IMG/VR virus record: IMGVR_UViG_3300021122_000005
Coordinates: 1 to 22,236 of that record
Origin: a virus
Strand: one strand, 5' to 3'
Length of the DNA: 22,236 nt
Shown here: positions 8,679-15,939 of the stretch, in pieces
Numbering within the stretch: position 1 is the first letter of the stretch
Layout: every line of letters starts with the position of its first letter
Program-made: the position numbers and the translations under genes
Notes under the pieces: generated by a model
The model's database searches: none
Seen by the model: only the letters and a program-made list of their open reading frames with translations
Told to the model about the DNA's origin: nothing

Positions 8679-9650
8679 ATGGCAGGTCAGGTTTGGGCTG
8701 TTAACAGCCTCGGCGGCTACCTCTACAGCCGTCAGCTTTCCAACGTACTGCGCGCCAACGTGCAGCCACTCGTCAAGTTCCGTCAGTTCGCTGACGTTCA
8801 CGACATTTCACAGCAGGGCAAGAAGAAGGGTGACACCTTCACGTGGGACGTGTTCTCGGACGTCGCGGCGGCTGGTGCCGTCCTCGTCGAAACGAACACG
8901 ATGCCGGAAACCAACTTCACGATCATTCAGGGCACTCTGACGGTCACCGAAGCCGGTAACTCGGTCCCGTACTCGGGCAAGCTCGACAACCTGTCGAAGT
9001 TCCCGGTTGAGGACGTCATCAAGAAGGTCCTCAAGAACGACTGCGTCAAGTATCTGGACCGCGCTGCGTGGACCCAGTTTAACCAGACGTTGCTCCGCGC
9101 CATCCCGACGGGCGGCACGTCGACCTCGGCGGTCACGCTCTACACCAACGGCACCGTTACGGGCACCAACTCGGTCGCGTTCAACAACGCGCACGCGAAG
9201 GCGATCGTGGACGCCATGAAGGAGCGCAACATCCCGGCGTACATCGCGGACGACTACTACGCGATCGCGTGGCCGACGACGCTCCGCACGCTCAAGAACA
9301 ACCTCGAAACGATCCACCAGTACTCGGACACGGGCTTCAACCTCATCATGAACGGTGAGATCGGCCGCTACGAGAACACCCGCTACATCGAGCAGACCAA
9401 TATCGCGAAGGGTACGGGTACGGACGGCGTCACGACGACCTCGTGGACCAACGGCCAGTCCGACTGGATCTTCTTCTTCGGTAACGACACGGTGGCCGAA
9501 GCCATCGCGGTTCCCGAGGAAATGCGCGGCAAGATTCCGACCGACTACGGTCGCAGCAAGGGCATCGCCTGGTACTACCTCGGCGGTTTCGGCATCGTTC
9601 ACACGGCGGCGATCAACACCCGCATTGTGAAATGGGACTCGCAGGCTTAA
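8679..9650 (+). CDS. Major capsid protein, N4-gp56-like (HK97 fold)
   Basis: This 323-residue protein resembles the N4-gp56 family of major capsid proteins. Visible features are an N-terminal helix (SRQLSNVLRANVQPLVKFRQFADV), a KKKGDTFTWDVFSDV segment matching the E-loop region of this family, an EAGNSVPYSGKLDNLSKFPVEDVIKKVLKND backbone-helix region, and a C-terminal beta segment (GGFGIVHTAAINTRIVKWD). Several hundred copies build the icosahedral shell. It follows the scaffold gene by 43 bases, the longest non-coding gap so far, holding the competing hairpins and an AGGAG site. Codon use is strongly GC-ending, as expected for a highly expressed gene in this genome. The head-protein call is firm; the exact family is a little less so. 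Confidence 0.87.
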   Translation: MAGQVWAVNSLGGYLYSRQLSNVLRANVQPLVKFRQFADVHDISQQGKKKGDTFTWDVFSDVAAAGAVLVETNTMPETNFTIIQGTLTVTEAGNSVPYSGKLDNLSKFPVEDVIKKVLKNDCVKYLDRAAWTQFNQTLLRAIPTGGTSTSAVTLYTNGTVTGTNSVAFNNAHAKAIVDAMKERNIPAYIADDYYAIAWPTTLRTLKNNLETIHQYSDTGFNLIMNGEIGRYENTRYIEQTNIAKGTGTDGVTTTSWTNGQSDWIFFFGNDTVAEAIAVPEEMRGKIPTDYGRSKGIAWYYLGGFGIVHTAAINTRIVKWDSQA

Positions 9651-9662
9651 GGAGCCATAGCA

Positions 9663-10208
9663 ATGTCACTGCAAAACACCACCAAGAACATGGCCTACGA
9701 CAACGCCGCGTACATCGCTCGCGGCGTTTTCACCACGGTCATGACGGCTGGCTCGGGCGGCGTCTCGGGCAAGTTCGTCGCTCACGCCAACATGCTGTTG
9801 TTCGGGCTCAACGCCTATACAACCACGGCTGGCACCTCGACCTACACGGCGACCCAGTACTATAACTACTCGGGCAGCTCCACCGCAGCATCGGTCCACG
9901 TGAACGCGTCGCAGCTCTCGCTGATCCGCATCACCAACACCGCAGCTGCGGGCGTCGCGCCGTCCCTGTCGACCTCCACGATCGGTCCTTTCTACGTCGA
10001 CACGCTGTTTGCGAACGGCACGGCGACGGGTCAGATCGGTGCAATCGCGCAGGTCGCGCTCAACACCAGCACGGGTTCTGCGGGTCTCAACGGCCTCGCC
10101 ATCAACCAGGGCGACCAGATCTACGTCGTGAACGGCACGGACACTTCGTCCGTCAACCTCATCACGATTGATTACTCGGTCCTCCCGCTCGCTAACGTCG
10201 TGGCATAA
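9663..10208 (+). CDS. Probable minor head or decoration protein
   Basis: This 181-residue protein is not firmly recognised. It is Ser/Thr/Ala/Gly-rich and beta-strand-rich (HANMLLFGLNAYTTTAGTSTYTAT, GQIGAIAQVALNTST, GDQIYVVNGTDTSSVNL), with few charged residues and no membrane helix. Placement immediately after the major capsid gene, with AAGGAG ahead of its ATG and a strong operon context, suggests a capsid decoration (cementing) or minor head protein. This is inferred from position and composition. A tail-tube-like beta protein is a less likely alternative. Confidence 0.7.
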   Translation: MSLQNTTKNMAYDNAAYIARGVFTTVMTAGSGGVSGKFVAHANMLLFGLNAYTTTAGTSTYTATQYYNYSGSSTAASVHVNASQLSLIRITNTAAAGVAPSLSTSTIGPFYVDTLFANGTATGQIGAIAQVALNTSTGSAGLNGLAINQGDQIYVVNGTDTSSVNLITIDYSVLPLANVVA

Positions 10209-10219
10209 GGAGTATCCAC

Positions 10220-10702
10220 ATGCCGAAGATCACTCAGCCGGGACGCAAGCAGTACGAGACGCCGCAGGTCACCCCGGACCAGCTCGCAACCGAAATGTAC
10301 GGCGGCATGGCGCCGTCGCACATGGACATCATCAAGTCGGCCAACGCTCGCGCCCAGAAGCGGCACGAGATGAAGGGCCAGCACGTCGCGGACATTGAGG
10401 TGCTGCCGGACAGCGCCGAGATGATCCACAACGAGATGGTCGGCGTCCGCAATTCGGGATACCTCGTCAAGAAGGGCCTCGAGTTCGGCGTCAACGCGTT
10501 CTACAATTCCCTGCCCCCGGGTATGGACATTGAAGATCAGGAAGTTTCCGACATCCGCAAGATGGATCTTTACGCCTACGAGGGCGGTCTGGGCTACCCG
10601 GGTGACGGGTGGGTTTACCGCGCTTCTGGTTCGATGATGCCGAAGAAGATGGACATGGGCCGTCCGGAAGAAACGAACTACCTCGGGTCGAAAAAGATCT
10701 AA
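10220..10702 (+). CDS. Phage protein with MPKI start and PPGMDIEDQE motif, copy 1
   Basis: This 160-residue protein is of unknown function and starts after a GGAG site. It is charged, Met-rich and helical in the first half (EMYGGMAPSHMDIIKSANARAQKRHEMKGQ). Residues 96-115 hold NSLPPGMDIEDQE followed by DIRKM, which recurs almost unchanged in the next gene. Both proteins also begin with MPKI and end with a short NYL segment, so they are diverged duplicates. The motif could be a binding peptide for a shared partner such as capsid or scaffold; this is inference. No membrane segment is seen. Confidence 0.72.
   Translation: MPKITQPGRKQYETPQVTPDQLATEMYGGMAPSHMDIIKSANARAQKRHEMKGQHVADIEVLPDSAEMIHNEMVGVRNSGYLVKKGLEFGVNAFYNSLPPGMDIEDQEVSDIRKMDLYAYEGGLGYPGDGWVYRASGSMMPKKMDMGRPEETNYLGSKKI
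10505..10564 (+). repeat. Coding repeat, copy 1 (PPGMDIEDQE motif)
   Basis: These 60 bases encode residues 96-115 of the first duplicate gene. They match 10898-10957 at 18 of 20 encoded residues, while third codon positions have drifted, so the protein motif rather than the DNA is conserved. Confidence 0.8.
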
Positions 10703-10717
10703 CCGCTGGAGCCAGTC

Positions 10718-11164
10718 ATGCCGAAGATCGTGCAAGAGAAGTTCCAGGTTAACTACCCGGACAGACAGTCAAGCGCAGAGAATCAGCATGGCTGGCTCAC
10801 CGACCTTGAGGCGCGAGCCAAAAAGATGATGCCGGGGCGCGAAGGCGTTCCCGGTGGCGACGGTGAGTCGCGGTTCATGAACAACGCGGCGTTTTTCAAC
10901 TCGCTGCCGCCCGGGATGGACATTGAGGATCAGGAGATCGTCGACATCCGCAAGATGGGCGTCAACGTGTCGGGTAACATGCCCGCTGAGTACGCCGAAG
11001 GCGATTTGACCAACAACGAGCTTAACAAAGTGTCGTTGCGCGACGGTTTCCACAAGAAAAAGTTGCTTCAGACGGACGATGAGTACACCCGCGAACACAA
11101 CGACGCGTTCTACGACGACGTCGGTGGGTTTGTTGAGCGCAACAACTATTTGGATCGGATGTAA
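10718..11164 (+). CDS. Phage protein with MPKI start and PPGMDIEDQE motif, copy 2
   Basis: This 148-residue protein is a diverged paralog of the gene just upstream: both start MPKI, carry the NSLPPGMDIEDQE...DIRKM motif (here residues 61-80) and end with NYL. The flanks differ. This copy is Asp/Glu/Lys-rich, with a hydrophilic C-terminus (KKKLLQTDDEYTREHNDAFYDDVGG). A GGAG site lies upstream of its ATG. It sits among head genes, so a minor head or head-completion role is plausible but unproven. Confidence 0.72.
   Translation: MPKIVQEKFQVNYPDRQSSAENQHGWLTDLEARAKKMMPGREGVPGGDGESRFMNNAAFFNSLPPGMDIEDQEIVDIRKMGVNVSGNMPAEYAEGDLTNNELNKVSLRDGFHKKKLLQTDDEYTREHNDAFYDDVGGFVERNNYLDRM
10898..10957 (+). 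repeat. Coding repeat, copy 2 (PPGMDIEDQE motif)
   Basis: This segment encodes residues 61-80 of the second duplicate gene. The only differences from copy 1 are two adjacent residues after DIEDQE (VS in copy 1, IV here). Confidence 0.8.
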
Positions 11165-11167
11165 GCC

Positions 11168-11572
11168 ATGCCTATCATCGGCGTAAACCCGACCGCTCCG
11201 AGCAACGCATCGCCTTTTGCGACCTGCGCTTTTGATCCGACCTCGGGACTTTATTACAGCCCCGGTTGCGCCAACTACACCGCCATCACGACCGCGGGCA
11301 CAAGTACCGTAAAAACGGGCGGCGGGATTTTCTACGGATTTGTCGCTGTTGCCACCGGAACGGCGTTCACGATTACCCCGTATGACATTTACGTCAGCGT
11401 GACGGGCACGACCACGTCCACAACGACGACTCAGCTGTACGCGACCAGCACGACCGGCGGCGCGACAAGTTCGATCAATATCACCGCTGGCGCTGCGGGA
11501 GTGCGCGTCAACAATTCTTTGGTGGTTGTTACCACTGGCACGGCTGGCCAGTGGAACGTGTTGTGGGACTGA
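11168..11572 (+). CDS. Beta-rich, Thr/Ser-rich phage structural protein candidate
   Basis: This 134-residue protein is unrecognised. It is nearly free of charge, with Thr, Ser, Gly and Val dominating and alternating polar/hydrophobic strands (GGGIFYGFVAVATGTAFTI, DIYVSVTGTTTSTTTTQLYA, NNSLVVVTTGTAGQWNVLWD). Two Cys residues lie near the N-terminus. The composition resembles that of the post-capsid gene at 9663, and both could be decoration proteins, although they are not clearly homologous. The ATG lies three bases after the previous stop; no strong ribosome site is seen, so coupling is likely. Confidence 0.7.
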   Translation: MPIIGVNPTAPSNASPFATCAFDPTSGLYYSPGCANYTAITTAGTSTVKTGGGIFYGFVAVATGTAFTITPYDIYVSVTGTTTSTTTTQLYATSTTGGATSSINITAGAAGVRVNNSLVVVTTGTAGQWNVLWD

Positions 11573-11581
11573 GGAGCAAAC

Positions 11582-11779
11582 ATGATTGCGAAGGACGAAT
11601 TTACGGCTGACGGCACGCGACTGTTCAACCCGAGCAAGCCGCACGGCAGCGTGTACGGCGGCGGCCCCGAAGACGGTCGCTGGGTTCAGGATGGCATCGT
11701 TTACGGTGGCGATCGCAAGCCGGTCGGTTACGTCGAGCCGGCACCTGCGGAGCCGAAAACGCTGAAGCTGAAGGGCTGA
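11582..11779 (+). CDS. Small phage protein at the end of the head block
   Basis: This 65-residue protein has no recognised family. It is Gly/Pro-rich (PHGSVYGGGPEDGRWVQDGIVYGGDRKPVGYVEP) with a Lys-rich end. A GGAG site six bases before the ATG supports it. The stop lies six bases ahead of the first arm of the attenuator-like structure, so a ribosome stopping here would cover that arm. The gene may therefore also act as a regulatory leader, which is inference. No counterpart in the other half of the window was seen. Confidence 0.62.
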   Translation: MIAKDEFTADGTRLFNPSKPHGSVYGGGPEDGRWVQDGIVYGGDRKPVGYVEPAPAEPKTLKLKG

Positions 11780-11784
11780 AGCCA

Positions 11785-11831
11785 ACCGGATCACAGCCGG
11801 TGACATGGGACCGGCCTAGCGCCGGTCTTTT
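11785..11831 (+). promoter_or_regulatory. Attenuator-like set of four competing CCGG arms
   Basis: Arm 1 is ACCGG (11785-11789), arm 2 GCCGGT (11796-11801), arm 3 GACCGGC (11809-11815) and arm 4 GCCGGTC (11821-11827). Pairing 3:4 makes a terminator, 2:3 would break it, and 1:2 would free arm 3, the classic leader-attenuator logic. The stop codon of the preceding gene is at 11777-11779, so a terminating ribosome should mask arm 1. The arms are visible; regulation is inferred. Confidence 0.45.
11809..11831 (+). terminator. Rho-independent terminator between head and tail genes
   Basis: GACCGGC (11809-11815) and GCCGGTC (11821-11827) form a perfect 7-bp GC-rich stem with a five-base loop, followed by TTTT (11828-11831). 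The T-run is short, so partial termination is likely. It is the only hairpin with a T-run noticed in the window and it separates the head genes from the enzyme, neck and tail genes. Confidence 0.7.
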
Positions 11832-11851
11832 CAATTAGGGAGTGGGGAAAC

Positions 11852-13501
11852 ATGGTGTGGAAAGCAGACAATCCGCAGGGTAACGAGTCAGGCAAGATCC
11901 GTTGGGAGTTGGTCAAGTGGACGCGTGGCCGTGGCCTCGATGTAGGCTGCGGCGGCAACAAAGCGTTCCCGCACATGATCGGCGTCGACAACGGCACCGA
12001 CATTCAACTTTTTGGCCACCAGTTCAAGCCCGACGTCTGGATCGACGATGCGGCGGACCTTCGCATGTTCGCGTCGGACAGCATGGATTTCGTGTTTTCG
12101 AGCCACGTTCTCGAACATATCCCGTTTGACAAGGTCGTCAAGTGCCTCAAGGAATGGCTGCGCGTTATCAAAAACGACGGCTACCTCGTGCTGTACCTGC
12201 CCGACGAGACGCTGTATCCCAAGGTGGGAGAACCCGGGGCCAACCCGGACCACAAGTGGAACGTCTCGTACAAGCTGCTGGTCGACTTGATGGAAAAGGC
12301 CGGCCATTGGGATCTGGTCGACTGGCAGCGCCGGGACCAGAACGACGAGTACAGCCTCTTTTTCGTGTTTCAGAAAACGAGAAAGGGCCACGCGTTTTCG
12401 TGCATCAAGCCCAAGTTGCAAGTCAAGCGGGCCGCCGTGGTCCGTTACGGCGCGTTTGGCGACATTGTCCAGGCATCCTCGATCTTCAAGGGCCTCAAGG
12501 AGCAGGGCTACCACGTCACGGTGTACTGCTCGCCCCCGGGGTCCGACGTGATCCTGCACGACCCCAACATTGACGAGTTCTACTATCAGGACAAGGATCA
12601 GGTGCCCAACCACGCGCTCGGCGCATTCTGGGATTACCAGAAAGCCAAATACGACAAGTGGGTCAATCTGTCCGAGTCGGCTGAAGGGACGCTTTTGGCG
12701 CTCCCGGGGCGGTTCCTGCACGGCGTGCCGCCGAAACTCCGGCACAAGCTCGCCAACGCCAACTACCTTGAGCTGCAGCACGACGCGGCGGGTGTGCCCC
12801 ACAAGCCGCAGGTCAAGTTCTATCCGACGGCTGACGAGGTCGCATGGGCGCAGCGCACCCGCGAGGCTATGGGCAAGTTTGTCATCGTTTGGTCACTGGC
12901 GGGCTCGTCGGTACACAAAACGTGGCCGTTTGTGGACAACATCATCGCGGCTTTGCTGATGGAATTTCAGGACCTGCACATCGTGCTGGTCGGTGGCCCC
13001 GCCGGGGTGCTGCTCGAGCAGGGTTGGTTCAAGGTGGACGACAACGGCCAGCCGGTGCGCACGGATGCCGGAAAAAAGATCCCGTCGGACCCCCGCGTGC
13101 ACCCGATGTCGGGCGACTGGTCGATCCGCCAGACCATGGCGTTCAGTCAGGTCGCGGACCTCGTCATCGGCCCCGAGACGGGCGTTCTCAACGCTGTATC
13201 GCATGACGATATGCCCAAGGTCGTTTTTCTGTCTCACTCGAGCCACGAAAACCTGACTCGGGATTGGGCAAACACCCACGTTCTGATGGCCGAGAACACG
13301 CACTGCCCCGGTCGCGGTGCAAACGAGGCGCCGGCCTGTCACCAGCTGCACTACGGCTGGGACCATTGCAAGAACGCGGTCGGCGAAGACGGCAAACCGT
13401 CTGGGATCGCCCAGTGTCAGATGGACATCACCCCGGAACACGCTCACCGGGTCATCTGGCACGTCATCACTCAGGCGCTTGAGCGGCGCAAGGCGGCATA
13501 A
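11852..13501 (+). CDS. Methyltransferase-glycosyltransferase family 9 fusion
   Basis: This 549-residue protein has two enzyme halves. Residues 27-120 are a class I SAM-dependent methyltransferase: GLDVGCGG (28-35) is the SAM-binding loop, IGVDNG (43-48) gives the acidic ribose-binding site, DSMDFVFSSHVLEHI (76-90) is a typical motif of small-molecule methyltransferases, and LRVIKNDGYLVLYLP follows. Residues 193-545 resemble glycosyltransferase family 9 (ADP-heptose:LPS heptosyltransferase): VVRYGAFGDIVQAS (196-209), LAGSSVHKTWPF (349-360), LVGGPAG (379-385) and QTMAFSQVADLVIGPETGVLNA (427-448). A Cys-rich segment (485-522, four Cys) follows. Family members transfer sugars to LPS; here virion, glycan or host-LPS targets are all possible. 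It sits just after the terminator and abuts the neck gene (TAAATG). It is not a standard morphogenesis gene. Confidence 0.82.
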   Translation: MVWKADNPQGNESGKIRWELVKWTRGRGLDVGCGGNKAFPHMIGVDNGTDIQLFGHQFKPDVWIDDAADLRMFASDSMDFVFSSHVLEHIPFDKVVKCLKEWLRVIKNDGYLVLYLPDETLYPKVGEPGANPDHKWNVSYKLLVDLMEKAGHWDLVDWQRRDQNDEYSLFFVFQKTRKGHAFSCIKPKLQVKRAAVVRYGAFGDIVQASSIFKGLKEQGYHVTVYCSPPGSDVILHDPNIDEFYYQDKDQVPNHALGAFWDYQKAKYDKWVNLSESAEGTLLALPGRFLHGVPPKLRHKLANANYLELQHDAAGVPHKPQVKFYPTADEVAWAQRTREAMGKFVIVWSLAGSSVHKTWPFVDNIIAALLMEFQDLHIVLVGGPAGVLLEQGWFKVDDNGQPVRTDAGKKIPSDPRVHPMSGDWSIRQTMAFSQVADLVIGPETGVLNAVSHDDMPKVVFLSHSSHENLTRDWANTHVLMAENTHCPGRGANEAPACHQLHYGWDHCKNAVGEDGKPSGIAQCQMDITPEHAHRVIWHVITQALERRKAA

Positions 13502-14518
13502 ATGGCAACCTCTGGCACATACGTCTTTACCGTCACGCGTGACGACATCATCCGCGAAGCCATGCTCAACATTGGCAAGCTGGACGTATACGGCCAGATC
13601 GACCCGTCGGAAACCGCCGATTGTGCCCGCAAGCTCAACATGATGGTGAAAACGTGGATGGGTCGCCTCGACTACGCTCCGGGCCTCAAAATGTGGACGC
13701 GGCAGCGAGGCGACCTGTTCCTTTCATCAAGCCAGTACCGGTACAACCTTGGCCCCACGGGTGACAACTGGGCCGGCGGCTGCACGGCACTGCCAGGGCA
13801 GAACTACGGCAGCGACCAGCTGTCGACGGGTGCCGCCGCGGCTGCCACGACCCTGTTCACCGGCGTTGGTTCCACGGGAAACTTCACGGCGGGCGACTAC
13901 TGCGTGGTCCAACTTGACAGCGGCGACATCTTTTCGACCACCATCACGGCGGTCAACGCCGGTGCGGGCTCCATCACCATCGCGGCGGGCTTGCCGTCGT
14001 CGGCTTCTGCCGGCAACTACGTTTACAACTACACGACCAAGGCGCAGCGCCCGCTCGAGATCGTCACGGCCATCTTGCGCGACAACACGCAGAACGACAC
14101 GCCGCTCGATTACATGACCTTGCAGACCTACGAGGCGCTGCCGACCAAGACCAACAGCTCGTACTTGTCCGACCCGACGGAGATCTACTACGAAGCGCAG
14201 ATCGGCAACAACGGCCCGTCTGGCGCCAACGGCCAGCTGTACATTGATTGCGGCGGCGCCCAAGACGTCACAAAGCAGATCCACATCGTGTACCTGCGCC
14301 CGGTGCAGGACTTCAACAACCCGCTCGACAACCCGGAATACCCGCAGGAATGGTACGCGGCACTCTGCTGGGGTCTGTCCAAGCAGATCGCGCCCATGTT
14401 CAACGCGCCATGGGTTCCTGTCATGGAGCAGAATTATCAGGAAGCCGTGATGTACGCCCGTCACAGCAACACCGAGACGTCCGACGTGTACTTCCAGTGT
14501 AACGCGGGCAACCCGTAA
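13502..14518 (+). CDS. Neck/tail accessory protein, P22 gp4-like, with inserted beta domain
   Basis: This 338-residue protein matches the P22 gp4-type head-completion/tail accessory family that binds under the portal and seals DNA in the head. The start (TVTRDDIIREAMLNIGKLD ... SETADCARKLNMMVKTWMG) and the tail (NPEYPQEWYAALCWGLSKQIAPMF) fit. P22 gp4 is about 166 residues; the extra length comes from an insert at residues 100-180 (STGAAAAATTLFTGVGS, GDYCVVQLDSGDIFSTTIT) that looks like an immunoglobulin- or beta-type domain, a common form in relatives. It follows the fusion enzyme immediately and overlaps the gp10-like start (TAATG). The next gene supports the pairing. Confidence 0.8.
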   Translation: MATSGTYVFTVTRDDIIREAMLNIGKLDVYGQIDPSETADCARKLNMMVKTWMGRLDYAPGLKMWTRQRGDLFLSSSQYRYNLGPTGDNWAGGCTALPGQNYGSDQLSTGAAAAATTLFTGVGSTGNFTAGDYCVVQLDSGDIFSTTITAVNAGAGSITIAAGLPSSASAGNYVYNYTTKAQRPLEIVTAILRDNTQNDTPLDYMTLQTYEALPTKTNSSYLSDPTEIYYEAQIGNNGPSGANGQLYIDCGGAQDVTKQIHIVYLRPVQDFNNPLDNPEYPQEWYAALCWGLSKQIAPMFNAPWVPVMEQNYQEAVMYARHSNTETSDVYFQCNAGNP

Positions 14519-15939
14519 TGAAGATCCAGCCGCTTTTCGGAGCAGGAATTCAGGGACGCAGTTTGCCGGTCACGGCACAGCGTCGCTTGAATTGCTACTT
14601 TGAGCAGCGGCCAGACGGCGACAAGTCATCCATCGTCGTCTACGGCACCCCCGGCCTTGTCTACCAGACGACCATGATGTCGGTGGTGCGCCGGATGCTC
14701 GGGACGCAATCGACGCTGTACGTCGTGGCCGGCAACGCGCTGTATTCGCTGACGCCGACGTTCACGCAGACTCAACTCGGGTTTCTGCAGACGTCGACCG
14801 GCACTGTGTCGATGGCAAACAACCCGTCCCAGATCATGATCGTCGACGGGACGGCGGGGTATATCTACACGCCGAACAGCGCCACTTTCGCGCCAATTAC
14901 GTCGCCCGGGTTTCCCAACGGCGCCAATACGGTGACGTTCGTGTCCGGGTATTTTGTTTGCGAACAGCCTGGCAGCCAGCAGTTCTGGGTGTCGAACCTC
15001 TACGACGGCACGACGTGGAACGCCTTAGCATTCGCATCGGCCAGCCAATACAGCGACAACATCAAAGCCGTGGACAGCCTGATCGGCAACCTCGTGCTGT
15101 TCAGCGAACGGCACACGGAGTTCTGGCAGAACGTTGGCTCAACCCCGGAACCGTTCGCGCCGATCATTTCGGCCACGTCCGAGTTTGGCCTTGCGGCCAT
15201 CTACTCGAGGGCTCACGTCAACCAGACGATCTGTTTCCTCGGCATGAACCCGCAAGGCGCCCCGCAGGTCGCGCAAATCAGCGGATACAACGTGTCCGTT
15301 ATATCGACGCCGGATTTAGATTTCATACTGTCGCAGATGTCGACCGTGTCGGACGCCATTGCGATCAGCTACGTGGTCAACGGCCACCCGATGTACCAGC
15401 TGACGTTGCCAACCGCTGACCGCTCGTTCCTATACGACACGGCGACCGGTCTTTGGTCAGAAACGCAAAGTGGATTGACGAATAAATATTCGACCCGACA
15501 TTTTGCTCAATACTCTGCGTATTTTAACTCAACGACCTACGTGTCTCAGGCCAACACCGGCACTATTTTAAAGTTCGACACGAACGCGTACACCGACAAC
15601 GGAACGACAATCTTGCGCGAGCTGATTACCCGCCACGGGTCGGCCAATTTCAACCGTTTTTCGGTTGATGAGCTGTACATTGACATGGATACCGGCGTTG
15701 GAGCCAACACGGGCCAAGGGTCGACGCCGACGTTGTTGCTTGAGTGCAGCAAAGACAACGGGCGCACGTATTCGACGCCCCGCCAGCTGCAGGTCGGGCC
15801 GTTGGGCAATTACCAACAGCGAGTCATCGCCCGTCGATTTGGATCCGCTCGAGATTTCGTATTCAGACTACGATTTAGCGATCCAGTTCAATTCACGATC
15901 ACCGACGGCGCCGTGACGATCCGTGAGGGCGAGCAATGA
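14518..15939 (+). CDS. Tail/packaged-DNA stabilisation protein, P22 gp10-like
   Basis: This 473-residue protein matches P22 gp10 in size (about 470) and in place after a gp4-like gene. The start ([34 protein letters not shown] ... [10 protein letters not shown]) is characteristic of this family, as is the [25 protein letters not shown] segment and later [25 protein letters not shown]. The fold is probably a beta-propeller-like hub onto which tailspikes or fibers attach. It stabilises packaged DNA by closing the neck. The ATG overlaps the previous TAA, and its TGA overlaps the next ATG. Confidence 0.83.
   Translation: MKIQPLFGAGIQGRSLPVTAQRRLNCYFEQRPDGDKSSIVVYGTPGLVYQTTMMSVVRRMLGTQSTLYVVAGNALYSLTPTFTQTQLGFLQTSTGTVSMANNPSQIMIVDGTAGYIYTPNSATFAPITSPGFPNGANTVTFVSGYFVCEQPGSQQFWVSNLYDGTTWNALAFASASQYSDNIKAVDSLIGNLVLFSERHTEFWQNVGSTPEPFAPIISATSEFGLAAIYSRAHVNQTICFLGMNPQGAPQVAQISGYNVSVISTPDLDFILSQMSTVSDAIAISYVVNGHPMYQLTLPTADRSFLYDTATGLWSETQSGLTNKYSTRHFAQYSAYFNSTTYVSQANTGTILKFDTNAYTDNGTTILRELITRHGSANFNRFSVDELYIDMDTGVGANTGQGSTPTLLLECSKDNGRTYSTPRQLQVGPLGNYQQRVIARRFGSARDFVFRLRFSDPVQFTITDGAVTIREGEQ

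Noticed and set aside
11780-11851. Promoter for the MTase-GT9 gene
   Set aside because: No convincing -35/-10 pair was seen in the 72 bases between the stop and the ATG; only the attenuator-like arms and a purine-rich ribosome site are supported.
10769-12802. Long minus-strand frames across the head/tail junction (10769-11806 and 11888-12802)
   Set aside because: They have the shadow composition of opposite-strand coding DNA, and the first would run through the terminator and several coupled + strand genes.
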